Source of the DNA: Micropterix aruncella
Lineage: Eukaryota > Arthropoda > Insecta > Lepidoptera > Micropterigidae
Length of the DNA: 64,000 nt
Assembly (NCBI GenBank): GCA_944548615.1
Contig: OX155967.1
Coordinates: 26,014,603 to 26,078,602 of the forward strand
Reading direction: 5' to 3'
Below are positions 8,834 to 19,551 of this stretch, one piece after another. The number at the start of each line of letters is the position of its first letter. The first letter of the stretch is position 1. The notes below the pieces were generated by a model. It saw nothing but the letters and a program-made list of their open reading frames with translations, did not search any database and was not told the origin of the DNA. The position numbers and the translations under genes are program-made.

Positions 8834-11300
8834 GTGTCAGAAACAGCGTTTCAATTCGATATCGATATACCATCCACATCAGCATCAATACCATGAAATA
8901 TGTCAAGGAAAAACTATGAGATTACACCCATCCATTCAGATGAGAGCGATGTGGATTTAAGTGACAATGATCCAACATACACACTTTGTGGCAATAGCAG
9001 TCAAATGATTCAGCCTAAGTCAAGCAGAAGATCTTCATCCAGTGATTCTAATAGCAGTTCGTCCTCGTTGACTAGCAGTTTGTCATTGTCCAATAGCAGC
9101 TCCTCATCAGATAGCATCAAGTCTGATATGCATGAAGATCAAGAAAACAATGATGCCATGGTGTCAAGTTTTCCCGCTTCAACAGCAACGTCAAATGTAG
9201 AGGAGAATGGAGAAAATGGCATGGAACAGCAAATCAGATCAAAAAAATGTTCTAGCAACCCACTCTTCACAGTGGAAACAAAACTCAGCTACACTAAAAA
9301 GAAACTTAGGACAAGCGTAAGTAAGTTCATATAAAGAAATTCTAGCTCTAGAAGTCAAGCCTCCCTCCCTGTTCTAGTAAATGCAGACCCAAATGCAATG
9401 ACAAAATTGTAGCCGCACAAAGATTGCAGTTATTTGAGACATTTTATGGTTTGGGTAACATCAACCTACAACATTCATTTATTGTCTCTTGTCTCATTCA
9501 AGTGGTTCCCAAATACAAATACTCAAACGTGGAAAAACCAAGAAATTTAGACCAAGCATTCTTTTTCCATATTGAAAATAAGAAGACAAGAGTATGCAAA
9601 ATCTTTTTCATAAATACTCTGGATATAACAGATCGAGTCATAAGAACAGTCAAGGATAAAACAGATTCCAGTGGTTTCGTTCAGAAAGATTTCAGAGGAA
9701 AGCATGAGCAACAAAATAAAAACAGATGAAGAAATAATCCAAGATATGATCGATCATATAAATACCATACCTCGTGTTGAAGCACATTATGTCAGACCAT
9801 CTACATCAAAAGAGTACATCGAGGGATCAAGAACATTTGCCAGTATTTATAGGGACTTTGAAAAAAATCAGAAGGAAAGAAATAGACCAGCTGGAAAATA
9901 TCACAAATGTAATGAATTTTTTAATACAAAAATTAACATTGCATTTCATAAGCTGTAACAGAAATTCCTTTTTTTTCGCACTTGTGTCACGAATTATAAC
10001 AAAAGGGTTAGTTTTCAGGGTTTTCTATAACCTTTTCATGTCCCGAAACATTGTTTATTTTTGCTCTCTCTCAAATCATACAAAATTCCTCCACATCCAT
10101 ATCGGATAAAGCCGTCCGCAAATGCGTCGCACTATCAACGCTGAAAACAAATTGCAACGTTTGGTTTTACAGGTTTTTTTAAAAAACCACATTTTTTTTC
10201 CACATTATTATTATATTTAAATGCCTTGTGCATAGTCTCGGGTCAGAAAGCCTATTTTCCGGGTAAATTAATCTCATTTTCGACTTCCGGTCGGGAATAT
10301 AATATTATGACCTAAAAAGGTGTTTTTTTTTGTGAACGGTTGTTTTTTGACATTATATAAAATTCTGCACTGAATTTTATTTGTTTTATTTGCGGGAAAT
10401 CTACCTCTAGGCTAGATTATTACAGAAAGTTTTAAATACCCTCCCCTTGAGTTTTGATTCAGTTTTTTTTTTTTCTTGTGTCTTTAATTTTTTTTACATT
10501 TAGTTTTCCACGTTTTCTCTTAAAAAACGCAGTGGTGCCATTTCTAAAGTTGTGCCATTTCTAAAGTTGTGTCTTTCATAAATTCCCGTTATAAATTCGA
10601 AAAAGGATCAGTGCGATCTATGCTCACAGTAGAGGAAAAAGAGAAACTAAAAAATAAGTATGAAACACATATAAAGGAAAAATAATTGTGTCGAAAAGAT
10701 AGACAAAATATAGATGAAAACAATTTGTGCTTAGTATACGATATGCAGGCACGAATGCCATCGCCAAATGGTGAAATATCGGCGTTTTACTATAAATCTA
10801 AATTAAATAGTGAGAACTACTGTGGTTGAACTTTCAAAGAAAACTGAAAGTAAAAGAAAAACTGATAAAGCTTATGAAAATGTGCACTGCTATTTCTGGG
10901 ATGAGACTAATGGCAAAAAAGGTTCTACTGAAATCGGGTCATCTGTACTTCATTACTTGACTGGTATTAATGACAAGTCAGCCGGGAAAAGTGTTAATGT
11001 CGTATTTTATTCCGACAACTGTGCCGCACAGAATAAAAATAAATACGTAGCGTCAGTTTATCTGTATGCTTTAGCAAAATTACAAAATAGAGTATTACAC
11101 ATAAATTTTTAATTCAAGGTCATACTCAGAATGAAGGAGACAATGCTCACAGTGTAATAGAAAAAGAAATAAAACGGAATTTAAAATCTGGACCGAACTA
11201 TGCAGACTGGACAGAAAAAAAAAACCAACGAAACCTTAGTAATGAAAAGAAGGGATTAACTTCTCAACCGATCGTAGTTGCTGTAGGACCTAAAAAGAAA
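8834..11300 (+). pseudogene. transposase-like gene, DUF7869-type, copy B (broken, interrupted)
   Basis: A candidate exon follows the acceptor tgttcag (8832). It reads DVSETAFQFDIDIPSTSAS to a stop, then MSRKNYEITPIHSDESD and a long Ser-rich acidic stretch to a donor (GTAAGT, about 9317). Next come VPKYKYSNVEKPRNLDQAFF, then TRVCKIFFINTLDITDR, aligned with copy A's QVCKVFFKATLDINDR, then a frameshift into HINTIPRVEAHYVR. After a 630-bp foreign segment (9952-10581) the pieces KKDQCDLC, VYDMQARMPSPNGEISAFYY, VVFYSDNCAAQNKNK and GHTQNEGDNAHSVIEKEIKR follow. The same putative D, D, E positions as in copy A are kept. Several stops and frameshifts make it a pseudogene. It supplies the N-terminal Ser-rich region that copy A lacks in this window. 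Confidence 0.7.
9952..10581. mobile_element. 630-bp insertion in copy B, possible 8-bp TSD
   Basis: Copy B is collinear with copy A up to AFHK (9951) and again from KKDQC (about 10605). The sequence between is foreign and AT-rich, with a tandem tgccatttctaaagttg pair near its end. TTTCATAA occurs at 9944-9951 and again at 10574-10581, as expected for an 8-bp target duplication. I find no terminal inverted repeats. An intron is the alternative, though copy A has none here. Confidence 0.45.
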
Positions 11301-11532
11301 CTCAAAGTGTTCTACGTTGTGATTGACGAAATAAAATACCGTTTCGACAACATCCTAAAAGCGTTAGATGTATGCTTCAAAGCATACATGGCGCTAAATT
11401 TGTGCTATGGGAATAATAATAACACGCGCTTTGAGATCATTGGTTTTCTATGTTTCCGTTCAGTTGAGCGCGCGCTTTCGACGAGGATAGACATATTGGA
11501 TTCATCAGTCAGTTCGTTCAGAAATATCCGAA

Positions 11533-11710
11533 ATGGAAACCGAAGCTTTTAATACGGATTTTTTTATAGATGAAATAGAGAAACGTCCTGCGATATGGGA
11601 TATGACAAGTAGCAATTATTCAGATAGGAACTTAAAGAGACGGGCTTGGGAAGAACTCGTCCTCATATTCGGTGAAGGAGATGACAATGAAGAAAAGAAG
11701 AAATTATTAT
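11533..11710 (+). pseudogene. Harb-1 MADF gene, exon 1
   Basis: From ATG (METEAFNTDFF...) through RPAIWDMTSSNYSDRNLKRR and AWEELVLIFGE to a donor GTGAGT at 11711. This is the first half of a MADF (Myb/SANT-like) DNA-binding domain: the aromatic Trp of xxIWD and the Trp of RAWEEL are in place. It ends in phase 1. Joined to 12677, the reading continues without a break into SSLQKKWKSIRDNYMRE, the second half of the domain. In PIF/Harbinger elements such a partner protein helps the transposase bind the element ends and enter the nucleus (family knowledge). The gene is inactivated only further downstream. Confidence 0.85.
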
Positions 11711-11757
11711 GTGAGTACATATATTTATTCACATTTACAATCAGTTTGTGTTACAAA

Positions 11758-12631
11758 TTAAATATTGTGATCCAGGCAATCAAGTTTTCCTTCGTTGATG
11801 AAATAATTTGTTAAATGTACTCGAACATTATCCGCCTGTCGCACAGCACGCCCGGTATAATGTGAGCCTAGGTTTTCCAGTGGTGGTATATAAAGTGTAT
11901 CTTCATAATTGTAGCCATCCCTCATTCTGACATAATTGTGTAGTGTACATATCGCTTTTACGATATTTTCTGCAAAACCTAACGGCTAATGTAAAATACG
12001 CCATTTATTGCACATTATGCCAAAAGTACATTCAACATACCGGCGTGCTAATGTCAAACGGTTATTAAATATTTTTTTAGCATAAGTTAGTGACCTTCCC
12101 CCATATGGCCGCATTAAATTCTCCATCATGCCAAAAGCTTCATCAGCCACTATCACATATGGCAACACTGACGGTCTATTTTGTATTAACAATGTCTTTG
12201 GCTCAGGTAGGTCTAATGACCTTTCTGTCAGCTTTTTGTACAATGAAGAATTCTTGAATATACCCGAGTCACTGTTTTTACCTTAGGCACCTATGTCAAC
12301 CCACACAAAACAATAGTTTGCATCCGCTAGCGCCAATAAAACTAGCGAAAAGTATTTTATGTAGCTATAATACATGGATCCCGTGTGTTAAGGCTGGATT
12401 AACCGTATATGTTTCCCGTCCAAGGCTCCTAAACAAATGGGAAATTTTGAGTTCTTTTCAAATATCGTGGATATTTCATACCACTTTTCTTTCGTTGGTT
12501 CACTTATAACAATGGGTCCCAATTTTCTCCAAATAGTTTCACATACATGTGATATTATAGTAGCCGCAGTAGATTTGCCAATTCTATAATCGTAGCTTAA
12601 TGTCCCAAGTGAACATCCCGTGGCCAAATAT
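11758..12631 (-). pseudogene. Harb-1 transposase, exon 2 (DDE catalytic part)
   Basis: On the minus strand it starts after tttttttcag (12632-12634) with YLATGCSLGTLSYDYRIGKS, then CLGALDGKHIRL (first Asp), VDIGAxGKNSDSGIF (second Asp), LPYVIVADEAFG, LMRPYGG, and RRYVECTFGIMCNKWRIL (catalytic Glu), through TLHNYVRMRDGYNYED to a stop at 11758-11760. This is the DDE_Tnp_4 / HARBI1-type fold order. Damage: a frameshift after KHIRLIQP, a stop replacing the Tyr of GAYGK, and stops or frame changes after WRIL. The exon sits entirely in the MADF intron (11711-12676). Its end is 48 bp from the MADF donor and its start 45 bp from the MADF acceptor. Exon 1 lies at 34499-34786. Confidence 0.85.
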
Positions 12632-12676
12632 CTGAAAAAAAAACCTAAGCTATTATTAAATACTGTTTGTTTTCAG

Positions 12677-13311
12677 CGTCATCCCTGCAAAAGAAATGGA
12701 AGAGTATACGAGATAATTATATGAGAGAGGTGAAGAAAATGAAGACTGTTAAATCTGGATCAGGAGCTTCCAAAACTTCGTCATATATTTATTATAATAG
12801 ACTACGATTTCTACAGGCATCTATAGCCAACAAAGATACAGAAAGTAGTTTTGATGCAGATAATGCATCAGCTTCGTCAGAAGTTGCTGAAGTAGAAGTA
12901 AGTTCTGCCTTTAAGAGTCCTAAATCTACTCCAAGAAAAAAACAAAAAATAAGTTCTGCTCACGAAAGATTTGCAAGTATATTAGAGCAGAGTTTAGCAC
13001 AGAAAAATGTTTCGCACCCAAAAGAAGGTGACGATGAAGACAAGCTGTTTTGTTTGTCACTCGTTAAAGAGATTTAAAAAATCCAGGAATATAGACGACT
13101 TGATACTAAAATTGCCATTTATAATTTAATATTGCGAAACCAAAATGTCTTTCAAGGACTGCAACATCAGACAAGTGAAAATGTATATTGTAACCCGGTA
13201 CCACACAAGAAATTATTTGTCACAAGAGCAGCGTAATCAAGCTTCTGTTGAACGCTATCAATATCATGATTATAGATCACAGCAATCTAGTGTGCCAAAT
13301 AATTTACCACA
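12677..13311 (+). pseudogene. Harb-1 MADF gene, exon 2, main part (BESS region)
   Basis: After ttgttttcag (12676) it reads SSLQKKWKSIRDNYMREVKK, then a Ser/Lys linker, and DDEDKLFCLSLVKEI, a BESS-like protein-interaction motif. A TAA at 13075-13077 interrupts it and the same frame resumes with KIQEYRRLDTKIAIYNLI. A one-base shift near 13210 leads into YLSQEQRNQASVERYQYHDY. The exon is split by Harb-2 at 13315. It continues at 34312-34387, where the frame goes on as GYTTTMEPLSQVTH to TAA. The whole exon lies inside the transposase intron. Confidence 0.8.
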
Positions 13312-13598
13312 TTAGAGCCCGTTCCCACTTATCCGAGCAGTCTTTTTTCTCGGTCAGTCTAAATAGACGGATGTGCCAGTGGCAGTACAATTTGTATGGA
13401 GCTGTTCACATTATAACTGATCCGGGAAAAAAGACTGATCCGAGTTATTTGACGGACGTTTTGCCACTGCGACGATCAGTCAAAACGCCCGGATCGGATG
13501 AGTGTGAACGAACGTTGCAACAAGACTGAAGACGAGACCCCCTCCGCCCCGCCCTTCCTCGCATCGCTAGTCTCATTCGGCGTCAGTGCTCGTGCAAA

Positions 13599-13773
13599 AT
13601 GGACGTGGACGCTTGCGCGTTAATATCGCTAGTCGAAAATAAACCCGTATTGTGGGATAAAACGTTAGACGAGTACAAATTAACAAATCGACGATTAGAA
13701 GCATGGCGGGAAATTTGCATAATATTAATTCCTGAGTTTGAGAAACTGGACGAAAAATAAAGAAAAAAAATTG
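13599..13773 (+). pseudogene. Harb-2 MADF gene, exon 1
   Basis: From ATG it reads MDVDACALISLVENKPVLWD, then the first half of a MADF domain with RRLEAWREICIILIPEF. A TAA at 13758-13760 precedes the donor GTAAGT at 13774. It ends in phase 1 at the same domain position as in Harb-1, and joins in frame to exon 2 at 14796 (KIG|KSVSD), where another stop appears. About 280 bp separate it from the left inverted repeat. It is 42% GC upstream, without an obvious TATA box. Confidence 0.8.
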
Positions 13774-13810
13774 GTAAGTTAATTTTTTATTTAATACTAT
13801 GTAGGTAGTT

Positions 13811-14726
13811 TCATATAGCTGCTTCCTGCCAAGGTATTGAACCAAGATCAGACGAGAAGTATTCAGCAAATGCTCTTCGAATTATATTTGCAGTAGGACC
13901 ACCTCTACACGGTCGAGGATGTGGACGATGTGGGAACAGGCCCGTTTCTTCACTTGTTTCCATAATTATTGGGTTTTGTTGTAAATTAATACAGTCTTTA
14001 TCTCGGACAAAGTTATGTAAAACCGTACAAGCTTTTATGACGTTAATCGCCGTTTCTATTTGAAGATCTATCGGCCATGCAGAATTCTCCATTTATTGGC
14101 TAGAATACCAAAGGCACACTCAACATATCTTCTAGCTTGGCTCAAGCGATAGTTGAAGATTTCTTTTTTCATGATCTAAATGTGTACCCCCATATGGTCT
14201 TAAGAGATTCGGTGTTAAGCTAAAGCCTTCGTCCCCAATGAGTACATACGGCAATTCTTCATGTGTAGTTGGTTTCATGCACAGGCTTGGGTTTTGGTAC
14301 ATTTAATGAACCATCATTAAACTTTTGCCAAAAGGTACTGTTATTTAATATGGTAGAATCACACTCTTTCCCATATGAACCAACACTTATGTAGATGAAT
14401 CGGTATTCTGAATCGACCACAGCAAGTAATACAAAATTGAAATAATCTTTATAATTAAAGAACATAGAATCACTATGGCATGGTTTTATATTTCTGATGT
14501 GCTTTCCGTCTACAGCTCCAAGACAATGAGGAAAGTTAGCTTTTGCTTCAAATCCATTTGCAACGGCTTCCCATTCTCTCTCTCTGTATCAGGCAACTTC
14601 ATGAAATCTGTGCATAATCTCTTCCAAATAATTACGCTGGTTTTTTTAATTATTTTACTAATATTCGATATTCCTACCCTATTTGAGTAGTGGAGTTCCT
14701 TGAACGAACACCCAGAAGCAAAATAT
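13811..14726 (-). pseudogene. Harb-2 transposase, exon 2
   Basis: After ttgttttcag (14727-14729 on +) it starts YFASGCSFKELHYSNRVG. Across several frameshifts it gives LGAVDGKHI, the VGSYGKECDS block, YVLIGDEGFS, LLRPYGGTH and INVIKACTVLHNFVRDKDC, then a Pro/Arg-rich tail to a stop at 13811-13813. All landmark blocks of a HARBI1-like DDE transposase are present, but the exon has many frame changes and is dead. It lies in the MADF intron 13774-14795. Its first 190 bases are copied again at 17765-17952 by the tandem duplication. Confidence 0.8.
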
Positions 14727-14795
14727 CTGAAAACAAATAAAATGGATGAAAACACTTAAACAACAAAACTTTATAATATTATTATTTGTTTGCAG

Positions 14796-15335
14796 GAAAA
14801 TCTGTATCGGATTAATGGAACAACATTCGAGACGCATGGCGAAAATCGATGAAAAATAAGAAAGATGAAAAAAAACTGGATCTGCTGCCAAAAAGTCTCG
14901 ACGTTATGTACACGATGATCAGATGATGTTTTTAAAGAAGGTTTATGAGTCGAGATCAACCGAAGAGTCAATTCAAAACTGCGATGAAGGAAATGTACAA
15001 AGTGGTCCTAGTAATGCAACTGAGTTTCGTAAACCTTCGATTCCCAAAAGCACGAAGAGCACAATAGACGTCGATGAAAAGATGTCTAAATTCCTGGACT
15101 CTAGGATGACACAAGAAAAATAAATTTATAATTTTTCAAGGGTGTACTACCCGCCGTCGATTCTTTCACAATGGATGAAACTTTACAGTTTCAAGCAGGA
15201 GTTTTAGCTCTTATACAAAAAATCAAAGGCCGAAATAGAGTTGGTTTCCAAAGATATGATTATCAAACTGAATGGCAAGATCAATATCGTGGATACTATA
15301 CACAACCTCTTCAGCAGCCGGAAGCGTCACCATCA
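14796..15335 (+). pseudogene. Harb-2 MADF gene, exon 2, first part
   Basis: After ttgtttgcag it reads (stop) WNNIRDAWRKSMKNKKDEKK, the second MADF half. Then come a Ser/Lys linker, a stop at 15121-15123 with a frame change, and GVLPAVDSFTMDETLQFQAG, a BESS-like helix. It then reaches QPLQQPEASPS, where the 990-bp element interrupts it at 15336. The frame resumes at 16329 with PTSQSSYHYQPSSAASSV and ends at 16409. An identical second copy is at 18022-18561 plus 19555-19635. Confidence 0.8.
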
Positions 15336-15587
15336 GGGCGCTTGTACTTGCTAAGAAAAAACGCCGGGCCTACCCAAGAATTCGTGTCGTAACTAGAAAA
15401 TAACTGTGTACACTGCTCGCAGCGGTGCACGACAAAAATCTTGTCTGCGCAAGACACGACGCGGCGAACGTTGTTGCGGAGCGGCGGGGGGCGGTGTAGG
15501 TAGGGTTGTACTGAGTATTACAAAACAACGCAGCCTTCTACGTCGTCATTTAACGTATCCGGCCCATCATACTCGACTCGACCAGTA

Positions 15588-15721
15588 CTCAAAAATCTAC
15601 ATCCATTGAATTTGACACCGAAACTATTAGTAGTGTGGAAACATCGCATACAGATGAGTTTAACTTTGACTTTTCTAAAGAATCTGAATATTTAGAGTCT
15701 GTTGAATTTGGAAACATGTAA
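15588..15721 (+). pseudogene. Harb-4 MADF C-terminal remnant
   Basis: One frame reads STSIEFDTETISSVETSHTD and on to SVEFGNM and a stop at 15719-15721. This acidic/Ser-rich end resembles the C-termini of the Harb-1 and Harb-2 MADF genes (compare VLDYDFEGI-stop). No MADF domain remains in this element. The stop is about 60 bp from the end of the opposing transposase exon 1, the same tail spacing seen in Harb-1. Confidence 0.5.
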
Positions 15722-15783
15722 CACTTCAAAGACATTTATTAATGTACAACGTTCAAATCAATATGCTTAAAAAAATTACTTAC

Positions 15784-16088
15784 CTTAATGTTACGGCCAA
15801 TCTAATGTATGGAGGAATACTTTCTCGCATTTTGGTATTTTCATGTCGTATATTATTTTCTATACTTGTCAAAAGCTTGTCAAACGTAGACATTTTCATG
15901 CGAAAATAATCCACAAATTTTTCCTCATGTTGTCGCATGACACGGTAAAGGGTAATGAACCCACCAAACTCATTTTTCTCTTGTATAATTGGATGAACCC
16001 AGTAAAGTCTCTTGTTTTTTGTTTCCTTTTTTAATTTGTTATAATAATAATATGCAATTATCATTCTTTTTTGCTTTGTAGTTAACAT
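15784..16088 (-). pseudogene. Harb-4 transposase, exon 1
   Basis: ATG at 16088: MLTTKQKRMIIAYYYYNKLK, then RLYWVHPIIQEKNEFG, the WVHP block typical of Harbinger N-termini, FVDYFRMKMSTFDKLL, and IPPYIRLAVTLR to a donor GTAAG at 15783. It is open throughout and ends in phase 2. That phase matches the start of transposase exon 2 in Harb-1 and Harb-2. The rest of the gene is absent from this element. A duplicate is at 19010-19314. Confidence 0.8.
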
Positions 16089-16328
16089 TTATATAAATAA
16101 ACGAAACTCACACTGATTATCACACTTGTTATTACTTGCGCGCCCTACGCCCGACTGACGACTGCACGAAAAAAATCGTGTTGTGTACACGTTTCGATTG
16201 GTCTTGTCTGCGGAGGACACGAAAAGTTTTCGTGTGTGGAACAGACAAAATTCTTGTCGTCTACACGAAGAATTTGTCTTGTCTGCCGCAGGAACGGCAA
16301 ATTTTCTTAGCGTGTACAAGCGCCCTCA

Positions 16329-16409
16329 CCAACCTCTCAGTCATCGTATCATTATCAACCATCTTCTGCAGCATCGAGTGTATTAGATTATGATTTTGAA
16401 GGAATTTAG
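16329..16409 (+). pseudogene. Harb-2 MADF gene, terminal part
   Basis: The continuation of exon 2 after Harb-4. It is in frame with the codon interrupted at 15335 and runs to TAG at 16407-16409. The in-frame fit after removing 990 bp plus the TCA duplication supports the element borders. Confidence 0.8.
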
Positions 16410-16566
16410 TCACTATGACTTAATCAAGACGACAAAAACAAAAGCTCTCATGTGACTGTTTCCAATGAAAATATTTCAATAATTGCATATCCGTATTTGA
16501 TTAAACTCCTAAAAATATATTCCAATCCAACTAGCCACCTTGGAAGAGCATTTCCTATATAAATAT

Positions 16567-16925
16567 TTAACCCGACAAATGTGAGGCGTCCCAATAGGGA
16601 TATAAACTTTAATACGCTGAAATGTGAGGCGTCCCAATAACCCCCTTATGATGGAGGCGACAGTCGCCGTTTGGGAAAAAATCCATTAAAAAATAGAACG
16701 CGCTTCTATATTTTATCGTTTGATGCCAGAAAATACCCAATGATTCGTTACCATTACTGTATACGATAGTATCATGCGATAAAATCTGTACGATAAATGG
16801 CAACTCTGCCAACATCGTGGAAAATTCCGCTGACAGCGACGACACAGCGTCGAAACGAGTGCCAAGCGACGCGCTACAATTATTGTGTTTTTAAGTGTTT
16901 TTAGTTGGATTTTACCCGTAAAAGT
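16567..16925 (+). mobile_element. piggyBac-like left end with leader exon
   Basis: TTAA (16567-16570) is followed by CCCGACAAATG and two direct copies of aaatgtgaggcgtcccaata (16577-16596, 16620-16639). About 350 bp from the TTAA is a G|GTGAGT-type donor in TAAAAGTGAGTTA. The plan resembles the end at 63451. No right end or transposase is seen, so the rest is lost or lies under later repeats. A duplicate starts at 19793. Confidence 0.5.
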
Positions 16926-17463
16926 GAGTTATATGCATTCTAAAATTGTGTAGGAATGATAATTACCGATTGGAGAAGGCCATTTCCTTTTTTTCACGTA
17001 GTTTTTAGTAAATTTGTGAAGTGACGCAACACGATCAATGGCGGTGTATCGATTTTTTTTTCGAAACGAACGAAATCTCGCGAATGTAGTAATAATATTG
17101 GTTTATTTCGCTTATAAAATCGTTATTATTCCATTTAGGAGGTATATACTCAAGGAATTAGATGTATTTTGATATTTACACGTCGTTTACAAACGGACCA
17201 CGTTTTTAGAGTTCATATTTTGGCGGCAAAAACCGAAATTTCTCAATGTGTGTAGAGAAGGCTTGGATTTCTATCGATACAAAACAACAAAAAAACACGG
17301 AAAAAAAAATTTATTTTCGATATTTTTATTTTTGAGAAATTTGGTTATTTGAATATCGGATTTTATAGAGAAACTAAAATGCAGCTTAAAATAACATACA
17401 ACTTTTTTTCAATTTGGGCTTATTTACTGAGGAAATCTAGACTGTGTCTCACCATGCGGTGTA

Positions 17464-17618
17464 AGATCGTTATACCAGCCTGGGGTGACGGGTTCGCCCG
17501 TTGTAGTCGACAACCCAAGTTGTTAGTCAGAGTGCACAGTCGATTGGCTTATGCCGCACGGTGCGCAGACCGTCCAAAAGCGCCAGAAGTTTGATTCCTA
17601 GGGGAAACTGACCATAAG
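17464..17618. repeat. dispersed repeat family (R22), partial, in duplication unit 1
   Basis: From cgttataccagcctggggtg to ccataag; the same block is at 20690-20844 and 22207-22357. In both tandem units it is cut by the non-LTR insertion. Confidence 0.85.
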
Positions 17619-18561
17619 TTAGGGGAATTCAAGCTGATTAGGGGAAGAGTTGATAATCCTAGCATGCTAGCGAAGGTTTGTCTCTTTGTCCCGGACAATT
17701 ATAATCGTGCTCGCATTCATAATCTATTTGCGGAGCCGTGCTCGCGCACCAACCTAAGTCTTTGGCTTTTGCTTCAAATCCATTTGCAACAGCTTCCCAT
17801 TCTCTCTCTCTGTATCAGGCAACTTCATGAAATCTGTGCATAATCTCTTCCAAATAATTACGCTGGTTTTTTTAATTATTTTACTAATATTCGATATTCC
17901 TACCCTATTTGAGTAGTGGAGTTCCTTGAACGAACACCCAGAAGCAAAATATCTGAAAACAAATAAAATGGATGAAAACACTTAAACAACAAAACTTTAT
18001 AATATTATTATTTGTTTGCAGGAAAATCTGTATCGGATTAATGGAACAACATTCGAGACGCATGGCGAAAATCGATGAAAAATAAGAAAGATGAAAAAAA
18101 ACTGGATCTGCTGCCAAAAAGTCTCGACGTTATGTACACGATGATCAGATGATGTTTTTAAAGAAGGTTTATGAGCCGAGATCAACCGAAGAGTCAATTC
18201 AAAACTGCGATGAAGGAAATGTACAAAGTGGTCCTAGTAATGCAACTGAGTTTCGTAAACCTTCGATTCCCAAAAGCACGAAGAGCACAATAGACGTCGA
18301 TGAAAAGATGTCTAAATTCCTGGACTCTAGGATGACACAAGAAAAATAAATTTATAATTTTTCAAGGGTGTACTACCCGCCGTCGATTCTTTCACAATGG
18401 ATGAAACTTTACAGTTTCAAGCAGGAGTTTTAGCTCTTATACAAAAAATCAAAGGCCGAAATAGAGTTGGTTTCCAAAGATATGATTATCAAACTGAATG
18501 GCAAGATCAATATCGTGGATACTATACACAACCTCTTCAGCAGCCGGAAGCGTCACCATCA

Positions 18562-19551
18562 GGGCGCTTGTACTTGCTAAGAAAAAACGCCGGGCCTACC
18601 CAAGAATTCGTGTCGTAACTAGAAAATAACTGTGTACACTGCTCGCAGCGGTGCACGACAAAAATCTTGTCTGCGCAAGACACGACGCGGCGAACGTTGT
18701 TGCGGAGCGGCGGGGGGCGGTGTAGGTAGGGTTGTACTGAGTATTACAAAACAACGCAGCCTTCTACGTCGTCATTTAACGTATCCGGCCCATCATACTC
18801 GACTCGACCAGTACTCAAAAATCTACATCCATTGAATTTGACACCGAAACTATTAGTAGTGTGGAAACATCGCATACAGATGAGTTTAACTTTGACTTTT
18901 CTAAAGAATCTGAATATTTAGAGTCTGTTGAATTTGGAAACATGTAACACTTCAAAGACATTTATTAATGTACAACGTTCAAATCAATATGCTTAAAAAA
19001 ATTACTTACCTTAATGTTACGGCCAATCTAATGTATGGAGGAATACTTTCTCGCATTTTGGTATTTTCATGTCGTATATTATTTTCTATACTTGTCAAAA
19101 GCTTGTCAAACGTAGACATTTTCATGCGAAAATAATCCACAAATTTTTCCTCATGTTGTCGCATGACACGGTAAAGGGTAATGAACCCACCAAACTCATT
19201 TTTCTCTTGTATAATTGGATGAACCCAGTAAAGTCTCTTGTTTTTTGTTTCCTTTTTTAATTTGTTATAATAATAATATGCAATTATCATTCTTTTTTGC
19301 TTTGTAGTTAACATTTATATAAATAAACGAAACTCACACTGATTATCACACTTGTTATTACTTGCGCGCCCTACGCCCGACTGACGACTGCACGAAAAAA
19401 ATCGTGTTGTGTACACGTTTCGATTGGTCTTGTCTGCGGAGGACACGAAAAGTTTTCGTGTGTGGAACAGACAAAATTCTTGTCGTCTACACGAAGAATT
19501 TGTCTTGTCTGCCGCAGGAACGGCAAATTTTCTTAGCGTGTACAAGCGCCC
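18562..19551. mobile_element. second copy of Harb-4 (by tandem duplication)
   Basis: Base-for-base the same as 15336-16325, offset by 3,226. It came with the segmental duplication and not by a separate insertion, because its flanks are duplicated too. The duplicated transposase exon 1 is 19010-19314 (-). Confidence 0.95.

Larger units (their letters stand above)
15336..16325. mobile_element. Harb-4, 990-bp internally deleted Harbinger in the Harb-2 MADF gene
   Basis: Inverted repeats of about 28 bp: GGGCGCTTGTAC-TT-GCTAAGAAAA on the left, with the complement on the right differing at two or three bases. The duplicated target TCA is at 15333-15335 and 16326-16328. Inside is a MADF C-terminal end (+), then transposase exon 1 (-), so the right half of an interlocked Harbinger remains and the left half was lost. 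A stretch of inverted GTGTACAC / CTTGTCTGC words adds a longer, loosely palindromic subterminal region. Confidence 0.9.

Noticed and set aside
11307..11358. hAT-like C-terminal motif (KLKVFYVVIDEI) before Harb-1
   Set aside because: Too short to support a family, and it may be the tail of copy B in a shifted frame.
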